8,656 bases of DNA from Candidatus Bathyarchaeum sp. (lineage in GTDB: Archaea; Thermoproteota; Bathyarchaeia; Bathyarchaeales; Bathyarchaeaceae), in the NCBI GenBank assembly GCA_003096255.1, contig PIXS01000197.1:1-8656 (forward strand), in the 5' to 3' direction. Below, one piece after another: positions 1-6,497 of the stretch (positions are counted from its first letter, which is position 1; each line of letters starts with the position of its first letter). Under the pieces are notes generated by a model. It was not told where the DNA came from. It was given only the letters and a program-made list of their open reading frames with translations, and did not search any database. The translations under genes and the position numbers were made by a program.

Positions 1-288
1 AAAGCTGGGGACGAAGTTCTTGTAGTGGATAGGGAAGGAAAAGTCAGGTTAACTAATGTTGCGCGGGCGAAAATCGAGTGGAGACCCATGCTTCTCATCG
101 AAGCGGATTACAGCGGCAAAACTTTGAAGCTGATTGCCCAGAACGCTGAAACCATACGTGTTGTGACTCCCGAAGGCTCAAAGGCGGTTACGGACCTACA
201 AAAGGGAGATAAGATAATGGCTCGGGTGGAAGCGGGCGGCAGGCACTTCGGAACATTGGTGAAAGAAGAAGCCGTGATAGAACGTTGA
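1..288 (+). CDS. aroB': 3-dehydroquinate synthase II (archaeal AroB' type), C-terminal part
   Basis: The frame is open from base 1 and stops at TGA 286-288, so the gene enters from upstream and only about 95 C-terminal residues are visible. They match the conserved tail of the archaeal DHQ synthase family: a KIEWRPMLLIEA segment, then QNAETIRVV, then a KGDKIMARVEAGGRHFG block ending near VIER. In this family the enzyme oxidatively deaminates and cyclises 2-amino-3,7-dideoxy-D-threo-hept-6-ulosonate to 3-dehydroquinate with NAD, replacing the bacterial DAHP/AroB route. The Met- or GTG-like codons inside the fragment are not the true start. The stop overlaps the TTG start of aroD by 4 nt (TTGA). 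The partner aldolase is expected upstream, outside the window. The family call rests on recognised motifs; function is inferred from the family and the neighbours. Confidence 0.93.
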   Translation, partial: KAGDEVLVVDREGKVRLTNVARAKIEWRPMLLIEADYSGKTLKLIAQNAETIRVVTPEGSKAVTDLQKGDKIMARVEAGGRHFGTLVKEEAVIER

Positions 289-968
289 CAATCAGAGTCT
301 GCGTCGCAGTTCCCCCAAAAACAGTTGACGAAGCATTCTCTTTAATAGAACAAGCTGAAGCCCAGCATGCAGACCTTATTGAAATAAGATTAGACAGCCT
401 CACGAATTATAACCGCATCGCAGACATTCCAGAATGTAGCAAAACGCCCCTCATAGCAACAAACAAGTCACTGGATAATCATGGCAGTTTTTCAGGAAGC
501 GAAACTGAACGTCAAAAAATTTTGTTGGATGCCGCAAACAACGGCTTCACGTATGTAGATGTGGATTTGGGCACACCAAATCAGGCAGAATTAATCAGTA
601 ATCTGCATGAGGCTGGAGCAAAAGTCATAGTTTCCTTTCACGATTTCGAGCAAACGCCTTCCATATCAACACTGGAAAAGATTGTTGGTAAAGAAGTTGC
701 TTTGGGCGCTGACATCTGCAAAATCATAACCACCGCCAACACCGTCGAAGACAACTCAAATGTCATAAATTTTGTTTCTAAAGCTTCCAAAAAAGCCAAG
801 ATTGTTTGTTTTGCTATGGGAGACCTAGGTGTGCCCTCTCGTTTCTTGTCTCCTGTCTTTGGTGCCTTCTTTACTTTTGCTTCTATTGACGAAAAAAGAA
901 AAACTGCAAAAGGGCAACTTACTATTCAGGAAATGAGAAAGGCATACCAGCTGCTGGGGCTAAAATAA
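285..968 (+). CDS. aroD: Type I 3-dehydroquinate dehydratase
   Basis: Converts 3-dehydroquinate to 3-dehydroshikimate by Schiff-base chemistry. At 227 residues it fits the usual single TIM-barrel length. Visible active-site elements are IEIRLDSL (E33, R35), the catalytic histidine in VSFHDF (H119), the Schiff-base lysine in ADICKII (K146), the substrate arginine in MGDLGVPSR (R186) and a C-terminal GQ (Q211). The TTG start at 285 shares a TTGA with the aroB' stop and gives a typical N-terminus (MTIRVCVAVP), so no later start is needed. Oddities: by motif alignment the arginine of the substrate-binding loop (E. coli R82 position) is lysine 61, the nearby acidic residue of the usual EGG/DGG is asparagine 65 in an NHG, and the usual APGQ reads AKGQ. 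The catalytic His/Lys pair is intact, so an active enzyme is expected. Confidence 0.95.
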   Translation: MTIRVCVAVPPKTVDEAFSLIEQAEAQHADLIEIRLDSLTNYNRIADIPECSKTPLIATNKSLDNHGSFSGSETERQKILLDAANNGFTYVDVDLGTPNQAELISNLHEAGAKVIVSFHDFEQTPSISTLEKIVGKEVALGADICKIITTANTVEDNSNVINFVSKASKKAKIVCFAMGDLGVPSRFLSPVFGAFFTFASIDEKRKTAKGQLTIQEMRKAYQLLGLK

Positions 969-1837
969 TGAAAATCAACGGAAAAACCAAGGTTTGTGCC
1001 ATCATCGGCGACCCCGTAGGCCACTCTCTAAGTCCTGTAATGCATAACGCAGCCTTCAAAGAACTGGGACTCAACATTGTTTACGTGGCTTTCCCAGTAA
1101 CACCTAGCAGCCTAGAAGAGGCGATTTTGGGCGCAAAAAGTTTGGGTCTGCTGGGATTGAACGTGACTATGCCCCACAAACATGCTGTCATACAATATTT
1201 GGATGAGACTGATTCTACGGCGAAAGCCATGGGCGCAGTGAACACAATACTGAACGAACAAGGAAAGCTGTTCGGGTACAATACAGACGGCAAAGGCGCC
1301 ATTATTGCCCTCCAAGAAAACTGTGCAGACCTCGAAGACAAAAAGATGCTTATCATCGGCGCAGGGGGCGCAGCAAAAGCCATAGCCTTTCAGGCAGCCC
1401 AAGAAACAACAGAACTTGTTATCCTCAACAGAACAGAAGCGAAGGCAAAACAGTTAGCTAACCTACTAAACAAAAACTTTGGCACCAAAGTGAAGAGCAA
1501 CACGCTCTCAGCTGAGGTCCTGAAGGAAGAACTAGAAACCACAAACATTCTTGTTAATTCCACATCTGTTGGCATGAGCCCAAACATTGACGAGAGTCCT
1601 GTTCCCGCAGATTTACTGCATTCTGGCTTGTGCGTAATGGACATCGTCTATAATCCTCTAGAAACCAAGCTCCTAAAGGATGCGAAGGCTGTGGGGGCTA
1701 AGGTGGTTTCGGGTCTTGAGATGCTGCTGTATCAGGGGGCTGTCGCCTTCCAAATCTGGACTAACTGTCCTGCTCCAGTTGCTGTCATGAAAAAGGCTGC
1801 CTTAAGTAAACTGGCTGAACAGGGTGTCCACACTTGA
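968..1837 (+). CDS. aroE: Shikimate 5-dehydrogenase
   Basis: Reduces 3-dehydroshikimate to shikimate, normally with NADPH. The 289-residue length is standard. The N-terminal substrate domain carries GHSLSP (S20, S22), NVTMPHK with catalytic K71, GAVNT (N92) and YNTDGKG with catalytic D107. The Rossmann domain has GAGGAAKA at 131-138, followed by an NRT motif at 154-156, the asparagine-arginine-threonine signature associated with NADP binding in AroE. NSTSVGM and VSGLEMLLYQGA lie further on and complete the family pattern. The ATG start at 968 overlaps the aroD stop by one base (TAATG), and the stop overlaps the next gene by TTGA. The antisense open frames across this region are shadows. No missing key residue was seen. 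Confidence 0.97.
   Translation: MKINGKTKVCAIIGDPVGHSLSPVMHNAAFKELGLNIVYVAFPVTPSSLEEAILGAKSLGLLGLNVTMPHKHAVIQYLDETDSTAKAMGAVNTILNEQGKLFGYNTDGKGAIIALQENCADLEDKKMLIIGAGGAAKAIAFQAAQETTELVILNRTEAKAKQLANLLNKNFGTKVKSNTLSAEVLKEELETTNILVNSTSVGMSPNIDESPVPADLLHSGLCVMDIVYNPLETKLLKDAKAVGAKVVSGLEMLLYQGAVAFQIWTNCPAPVAVMKKAALSKLAEQGVHT
1823..1826 (+). promoter_or_regulatory. Ribosome binding site supporting the TTG start of aroK
   Basis: GGTG, complementary to the ACCUCC region of archaeal 16S rRNA, ends 7 nt before the TTG at 1834. It lies inside the end of aroE, which fits translation re-initiation at the overlapping stop/start. Function is inferred from sequence only. Confidence 0.55.
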
Positions 1838-2706
1838 AGGGAAAAGCTGAAGCGATAGCTCACGGTGCAGCCACAATAATCAATGCAATCGCCACAGGCA
1901 AGGGAGCCGCCGTGGGAGTAGACCTATGGACAAAAGCCACAGTAACAATCACCGAAGACCCAAAAACAGTACAGGTTAAGATTTTGTCAGATTCTTCAGA
2001 GAATCCTGTTCTTGCACAAAAAACGGTCGAGAGTGTTCTCAAACGCTTTGGGCTAGAAAAACGGTTTGGGGCAGAAGTTGAAACCCAATCAAACATTCCT
2101 GTGGCAAGGGGAATGAAGAGCAGCAGTGCAGCAGCAAATGCAATAGCCCTAGCGACCACTGCAGCATTGGAACGCAGCTTGGATGATGTTGATGTAGTGA
2201 AGCTTGGAGTTGACGGGGCACTGGAGGCGAAAGTTACCATAACCGGAGCCTTTGACGATGCCTGTGCCTCATATTTTGGCGGAGTCGTAATCACGGACAA
2301 CCTGGAACGGCGAATCATTAAGCGTTTTGAGGTGCCTGAAGCTCCCACTGTCCTTTTTTATGTTCCATCCAAAAAAACTTACACCGCAGAAACAGACGTA
2401 CAGCGGATGAAGGACATGGCTCCCGCCGTCAAAACAGCCTACAACGAAGCCTTGAACGGCAACTACTGGGCAGCCCTAACCATGAACGGGCTACTCTACT
2501 CTTTGGCGTTAGGTTACGATTTGTCCCCAGCAGTAGAAGCCATCAACGCAGGCGCCTATGCCTCTGGATTATCAGGAACAGGACCCGCAGTCACAGCCAT
2601 CATTCCAGAAGACAAAATCGACAACGTAAAAGACGTTTGGCAGAGCCGTGAAGGAGAAATCCTAGAAGCTCACATAAACCAAGAAAAAGCTAGAGTGGTG
2701 GGCTGA
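1834..2706 (+). CDS. aroK: Archaeal shikimate kinase (GHMP kinase superfamily)
   Basis: Phosphorylates shikimate at O3 with ATP. It is the archaeal non-homologous replacement for the bacterial P-loop shikimate kinase. The 290-residue protein opens with AIAHGAATIINAIATGKGAA (residues 7-26), the N-terminal substrate-side motif. The ATP phosphate-binding GHMP motif is IPVARGMKSSSAAANA at 88-103, and a DDACASYFGG segment (151-160) carries the likely catalytic acidic residues. The glycine-rich motif 3, SGLSGTGPAVTAI, lies near 244-256. The TTG start at 1834 is supported by a GGTG 7 nt upstream, by the TTGA overlap with aroE, and because the first family motif begins within ten residues. Other GHMP kinases such as homoserine or mevalonate kinase are unlikely given the motif sequence and the position between aroE and aroA. 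Confidence 0.95.
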   Translation: MKGKAEAIAHGAATIINAIATGKGAAVGVDLWTKATVTITEDPKTVQVKILSDSSENPVLAQKTVESVLKRFGLEKRFGAEVETQSNIPVARGMKSSSAAANAIALATTAALERSLDDVDVVKLGVDGALEAKVTITGAFDDACASYFGGVVITDNLERRIIKRFEVPEAPTVLFYVPSKKTYTAETDVQRMKDMAPAVKTAYNEALNGNYWAALTMNGLLYSLALGYDLSPAVEAINAGAYASGLSGTGPAVTAIIPEDKIDNVKDVWQSREGEILEAHINQEKARVVG

Positions 2707-2710
2707 AAAG

Positions 2711-3988
2711 ATGGAGGTAATAGTCCGGAACACAAAACATCTTGCGGGCATGGTTTCGGCTCCTCCCTCAAAAGCTTACACTCACCGCATGGTCATAGCC
2801 GCGTCCTTATCAAGCGGCACCTCACGAATCCTTAATCCTCTGGTTTCAGATGACACTCAAGCAACTCTGGAGGCAGTAAAAGCCCTTGGCGCAACAACAG
2901 AACTCAACAAAAACTGCTGGACAATCCAAGGAACAGAACAGCTCAAGACGCCAAGTCAGCCCATAGACTGCAGAGAGTCCGGGTCGACTCTTCGTTTTAT
3001 GATTCCAGTTGCCGCCCTTGCAGCGGGGCCATCAACGTTCCTTTTTGGTGCATCCTTTGAGCGTAGACCTGTGGCGCCTCTTATTGAAAGCCTCAGGGAA
3101 CTGGGCGTCGAGTCCGCTATTCAAGATGATGGTTCGTCTGTCTTTGTTGGTGGTGGAGGAATTAGGGGCGGAAAGACTTCGATAAGGGGGGACGTAAGCT
3201 CCCAATTCATCTCTGGGTTACTTTTTGCTTGTCCAAAAGCGAAAGAAGACACAGAAATCGTTGTCACAACCAAGTTGGAGTCCAAAGGCTACGTTGAAAT
3301 GACCCTTGAAGTCCTCAGTAAACACGGCATCAAAGCTATTGTGAACCCTGATTTGTCGGGGCTGAGGATTCCAGCAAACCAAAACTACAGTCCATGTGAT
3401 CATACTGTTCCTGGGGATTTTTCGTCTGCAGCCTTTCTTTTGGCAGCCGCCGCAGTAACCTCATCAACGGTAACTGTGAATGGTCTTGATTATCGAACAG
3501 TTCAGGGCGACAAGGCAATTGTGGATATACTTGAGGAAATGGGAGCCTCATTCAATGTCGGGGACAATTCTGTTGAGGTTACAGGAAAACAACTACTTGG
3601 AGTTGACATCGACGCCGCGGACATCCCAGATTTGGTTCCTGTCTGCGCTGTTCTCACCTGCTACGCTGAGGGGCGCTCGGAAATATATAATGCCAAGAGG
3701 CTTAGGTACAAGGAGTCAGATAGGCTCGATTCAGTAAGCACAGAGCTGCGGAAGATGGGCGCCGACATCACAGTGAACGAGGATGGTTTAACCATAAACG
3801 GTGGATGCCCTTTGCATGGAACAATCGTTGACCCCCATAATGACCACAGAATCGCCATGGCATGTGCCGTAGCCGCTCTTGGAGCAAGGGGAGAAACAAA
3901 AGTTCAAAACGTTGAATGTGTAAATAAATCATATCCGCAGTTCTTCAATGATCTGCGTGCGTTAGGAGCGAATGTCGTTGGGATCTAA
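2711..3988 (+). CDS. aroA: 5-enolpyruvylshikimate-3-phosphate synthase
   Basis: Transfers enolpyruvyl from PEP to shikimate-3-phosphate. The 425-residue length is normal. Motifs in order: PPSKAYTHR (K21, R25), ESGSTLR with the glycine of the PEP site at G91, ERRP (R119), SSQFISG (163-169), PGDFSSAAF (234-242), IPDLVP with the catalytic aspartate D307, LRYKESDRL (E335), DHRIAMA (378-384), and K406 near the C-terminus. One substitution stands out: alanine 22 follows K21, where the family usually has a serine that contacts the shikimate-3-phosphate. The residue after GSTLR is phenylalanine where the E. coli enzyme has proline. The ATG start at 2711 lies 4 nt after the aroK stop, with GGTGGG about 8-10 nt upstream. 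The end overlaps aroC. Confidence 0.97.
   Translation: MEVIVRNTKHLAGMVSAPPSKAYTHRMVIAASLSSGTSRILNPLVSDDTQATLEAVKALGATTELNKNCWTIQGTEQLKTPSQPIDCRESGSTLRFMIPVAALAAGPSTFLFGASFERRPVAPLIESLRELGVESAIQDDGSSVFVGGGGIRGGKTSIRGDVSSQFISGLLFACPKAKEDTEIVVTTKLESKGYVEMTLEVLSKHGIKAIVNPDLSGLRIPANQNYSPCDHTVPGDFSSAAFLLAAAAVTSSTVTVNGLDYRTVQGDKAIVDILEEMGASFNVGDNSVEVTGKQLLGVDIDAADIPDLVPVCAVLTCYAEGRSEIYNAKRLRYKESDRLDSVSTELRKMGADITVNEDGLTINGGCPLHGTIVDPHNDHRIAMACAVAALGARGETKVQNVECVNKSYPQFFNDLRALGANVVGI
3965..3968 (+). promoter_or_regulatory. Ribosome binding site before aroC
   Basis: GGAG inside the end of aroA. Spacing is 3 nt to ATG 3972 and 9 nt to the in-frame TTG 3978, so it argues for the TTG as the working start of aroC. 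Assignment is by complementarity only. Confidence 0.5.
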
Positions 3989-5117
3989 CTCGATAGGAAA
4001 AGAATTTGTTGTAACCTGTTTCGGCGAAAGCCACGGCAGATGCGTCGGAGCAGTCATAGACGGGTGCCCAGCAGGTCTTCCCCTCACAGAAGAGGACATC
4101 CAACCAGAACTGGACAAAAGGTTGCCTGCTAACAAAGAAATCGTGTCTCCCCGAAGAGAAAAAGACGTTGTAGAAATTCTGTCCGGAACCTTTGAGGGAT
4201 TCACTACAGGTGCTCCAATCTGCGCTCTGGTGTGGAATAAAGAGGTTGTTTCAAGCGACTATGACTCGATAAAGTATACGCCTAGACCTGGACACGCTGA
4301 CTATCCTGCTAGAGTCAAGTATATGGGTTTCAATGATTACCGTGGTGGGGGCAGATTCTCAGGCAGAATCACTGTAGCATACATAATCGCTGGTGCCATC
4401 GCCAAAAAACTGCTAGACGTCTTCAACGTCGAAGTATTGGCATACACAACCGCCATCGCAGACATAGAACTGGAAGCAACTCTGTCTCTTGGCGAAGTTA
4501 GAGAAAACATTTACACTAACTCTGTGAGATGCCCAGACCCAGAGCAGGCAAAGAAAATGGAAGAAACGATTCTATATGCAAAGAAAGATGGGGACAGCGT
4601 GGGCGGAACCGTCGAGTGTGTCGCCTTTGGCCTTCCAGTTGGGGTCGGTGAACCCCTTTTTGATTCTCTGGACGCAGAAATTGCGAAGATGCTTTTTGCT
4701 GTTCCCGCAGTTAAGGGCGTTGAGTTTGGCGTAGGATTCGCAGCTGCAAAAATGACAGGCTCAGAAAACAATGACCCCTACAAAATGTGCAACGAAGAAA
4801 TCGAGATGCTAAACAACAATGCTGGCGGAATCTTAGGCGGCTTATCCTCTGGGGTGCCTCTTGTAGTTAGAGTTGCAGTGAAGCCCACTCCCTCGATTTC
4901 AAAAGAACAACAAACTGTGGACTTGTCAAAGATGGAAGACACAACAATCAAGGTGCAAGGCAGGCATGACCCCTGTATTGTGCCAAAAGCTGTGCCAGCT
5001 GTTGAAGCGTCAGTTGCCATCGTATTGGTTGATCAACTGATTCGCGGTGGATTTATACCAAAAATTTTAGGAGTTGAAGCTGTTGGAGAGTATTATGGGA
5101 TTAAGGAAGAAGATTGA
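3972..5117 (+). CDS. aroC: Chorismate synthase
   Basis: Eliminates phosphate from EPSP to give chorismate; the family needs reduced FMN. All three classical signatures are visible: FGESHGRCVGAVIDGCPAG (17-35, H21), DYRGGGRFSGR (122-132, preceded by RPGHAD with H108) and RHDPCIVPKAVPAVEA (331-346). NNNAGGILGG and KPTPSIS lie between the second and third. The 381-residue length is usual. No flavin reductase domain is fused, so this looks monofunctional. The ATG at 3972 overlaps aroA by 17 nt, but its GGAG site (3965-3968) is only 3 nt away. The in-frame TTG at 3978 sits 9 nt from the same site and would give MGSNSIGK, closer to typical family N-termini. I keep the ATG but consider the TTG at least as likely. 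Confidence 0.97.
   Translation: MSLGSNSIGKEFVVTCFGESHGRCVGAVIDGCPAGLPLTEEDIQPELDKRLPANKEIVSPRREKDVVEILSGTFEGFTTGAPICALVWNKEVVSSDYDSIKYTPRPGHADYPARVKYMGFNDYRGGGRFSGRITVAYIIAGAIAKKLLDVFNVEVLAYTTAIADIELEATLSLGEVRENIYTNSVRCPDPEQAKKMEETILYAKKDGDSVGGTVECVAFGLPVGVGEPLFDSLDAEIAKMLFAVPAVKGVEFGVGFAAAKMTGSENNDPYKMCNEEIEMLNNNAGGILGGLSSGVPLVVRVAVKPTPSISKEQQTVDLSKMEDTTIKVQGRHDPCIVPKAVPAVEASVAIVLVDQLIRGGFIPKILGVEAVGEYYGIKEED
5085..5088 (+). promoter_or_regulatory. Ribosome binding site that sets the chorismate mutase start
   Basis: GGAG with 6 nt to ATG 5095, inside the 3' end of aroC. The upstream in-frame TTG 5074 abuts a different GGAG (5070-5073) with no spacer, which makes that start unlikely. Confidence 0.55.
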
Positions 5118-5349
5118 CGTAATCGACGAAAATCTTGTCTTCCTTCTAAAGGATAGAATAGACCTTTGCAAACGTATTGGCAAAATCAAAAAAGAAACAG
5201 GACTCGCCGTCAAGGACCTTCGGCGAGAAGATGCAGTTTACGTCCACATCATGGCAAAAGCACTAGAAGCGGGGCTTGACCCCCAGAAAGTTGAAGCCAT
5301 CTTCAAACAGATAATTGCTTTGAGCGTCTCTGTTCAAGGCGCAGAATGA
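5095..5349 (+). CDS. aroQ: Chorismate mutase, stand-alone AroQ class
   Basis: Rearranges chorismate to prephenate. It is a short all-helical protein of 84 residues with no fused dehydratase, dehydrogenase or DAHP synthase domain. Counterparts of the E. coli chorismate mutase active-site residues can be read in order: R4 (R11), R21 (R28), K32 (K39), D41 (D48), R44 (R51), E45 (E52) and Q81 (Q88). The full set argues for catalysis. The frame is open further upstream (TTG at 5074 and 5083). I choose ATG 5095 because GGAG at 5085-5088 lies 6 nt before it and because it gives the family-typical opening MGLRKKIDVIDE. It then overlaps aroC by 23 nt. The symbol refers to the AroQ mutase fold, not to the type II dehydroquinase that shares the name. 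Confidence 0.93.
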   Translation: MGLRKKIDVIDENLVFLLKDRIDLCKRIGKIKKETGLAVKDLRREDAVYVHIMAKALEAGLDPQKVEAIFKQIIALSVSVQGAE

Positions 5350-5352
5350 GAA

Positions 5353-5360
5353 TACTTAAA
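5353..5360 (+). promoter_or_regulatory. Candidate archaeal TATA box for an internal promoter
   Basis: TACTTAAA in the 68-nt gap after the chorismate mutase gene, preceded by the purine-rich GAGAA that resembles a BRE. An archaeal start site about 24-27 nt downstream would fall at roughly 5378-5384, where a tandem ATGATG (5378-5383) lies, suggesting a possible leaderless transcript. This gap is the only real break in the + strand gene series, so a second promoter for the aminotransferase-tyrA pair is plausible. It is a weak consensus match with no experimental support. Confidence 0.35.
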
Positions 5361-5417
5361 GCAGTGTCACACAATTCATGATGAACAAGTATTCAGTTCG
5401 GTGTTTCCTCGGGGTTT

Positions 5418-6497
5418 ATGAAGATGCTGTATGAAATAAGCGAAAAAGCGATTCAACTTGAGAACCAAGGAAAGAAGATGATCAAGTTCAATCTGGGAGA
5501 CCCAGATATGCCAACTCCGCCTGAAATCATTGAAGCAGCTTATAAAGCAATGAAACAGGGAAAGACAAAATACTCTTCTGCCGCTGGCGAGAAGGCGCTA
5601 CGAGAAGAGTTGGCGAGCATTCATGATGTTTCAGTGGATAATGTTGTGGTGACCACTGGCTCAAAGTGGGCTGTTTTTTCTTTGATGTCTCTGTTGCTGA
5701 AGAAGGGCGAAAACGTTGTTGTTCCATCTCCTCACTGGACCAGCTACGAGTTAGCCGCCAAAAGGGCTGGAGCAGAGCTACGTTTTCTGAAGGGAAACCT
5801 TGAGTCTAACTGGACGATTGATGTTGAGAAACTGGAGAACCTGATTGATGAAAAGACGCGGCTGCTGATACTTAACAGTCCCAGCAATCCAACAAGCAAG
5901 GTTATTGACGAGAAAACCTTCGGTGAGATTGTTCAGATCGCAAAGAGCAGGGGAGTTACTGTTATGTCTGATGAGGTGTACGCGGACATAAGCTTCGTCA
6001 AAGCAAAGAGAATCCTCGATTTTGGCGATGACCAGATACTCATTAACGGTTTCTCCAAAATTTTTGCGATGACTGGTTGGCGAATCGGTTACGCCGTTGT
6101 TGAGAAAGAGCTGGCTCAGAAGATGATTAAGCTGAACCAGATAACCACTACCTGTGTCCCCGCCTTCATCCAGTACGGCGCCCTGAAAGGACTGGAGTCT
6201 AGGGAAAAGATTGCGGATTCTGTTAGAGAGCAGTTTAGAGGTAGGGCAGATGCTGCAATCAAAGTTCTTTCGAAGGCGAAGATGAAGTTTTCTCGTCCTG
6301 ATGCACCGTTTTATCTATTTCCAAAGGTTGAGGGCTTGGATTCTGAGCGGTTTGCCTTAGACCTGCTGGACAAGGGAGTTGCTGTGGCTCCTGGAACCGC
6401 TTTTGGAGATTACCGTGAATACTTCAGAATAGCTTTAACTGTGGGCGAGGAAAAGATTAAGGAAGGTTTGGAGACGCTTTGTGAGGCTCTGCCTTGA
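5418..6497 (+). CDS. Class I PLP-dependent aminotransferase (aspartate/aromatic/prephenate aminotransferase-like)
   Basis: A fold type I aminotransferase of 359 residues from this start. The PLP lysine is K214 in GFSKIFAMTGWRIGY. D185 in SDEVYAD pairs with the pyridine nitrogen, N157 lies in SPSNPTS, and R347 in EYFRIAL corresponds to the carboxylate-binding arginine of aspartate aminotransferase. Set between chorismate mutase and tyrA, it most likely transaminates phenylpyruvate and 4-hydroxyphenylpyruvate, or prephenate to arogenate; sequence alone does not choose. The N-terminus is uncertain. ATG 5418 has only a GGGG 3 nt upstream, and the in-frame codons just before it read SSGF, which resembles family sequence normally inside the protein. 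The frame closes at TGA 5382. A leaderless ATG at 5378 or 5381 would need a one-base shift near 5402. The end overlaps tyrA by TTGA. Confidence 0.9.
   Translation: MKMLYEISEKAIQLENQGKKMIKFNLGDPDMPTPPEIIEAAYKAMKQGKTKYSSAAGEKALREELASIHDVSVDNVVVTTGSKWAVFSLMSLLLKKGENVVVPSPHWTSYELAAKRAGAELRFLKGNLESNWTIDVEKLENLIDEKTRLLILNSPSNPTSKVIDEKTFGEIVQIAKSRGVTVMSDEVYADISFVKAKRILDFGDDQILINGFSKIFAMTGWRIGYAVVEKELAQKMIKLNQITTTCVPAFIQYGALKGLESREKIADSVREQFRGRADAAIKVLSKAKMKFSRPDAPFYLFPKVEGLDSERFALDLLDKGVAVAPGTAFGDYREYFRIALTVGEEKIKEGLETLCEALP

Noticed and set aside
1860..2348. Long open frame (162 codons) antisense to aroK
   Set aside because: It lies opposite a well-supported gene with all family motifs, has low-complexity Ala/Ser-rich composition typical of a reverse-strand shadow, and shows no recognisable domain.
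5074..5094. Upstream TTG starts for chorismate mutase
   Set aside because: TTG 5074 has no spacer from its GGAG, and the extra residues do not resemble the family N-terminus; ATG 5095 has properly spaced GGAG.
5378..5434. Separate 18-codon leader peptide beginning at ATG 5378
   Set aside because: An attenuator-type leader would be expected to be rich in Phe, Tyr or Trp codons followed by alternative hairpins; this one has single Tyr and Phe residues scattered and no clear hairpin. It is considered instead as a possible frameshifted N-terminus of the aminotransferase.
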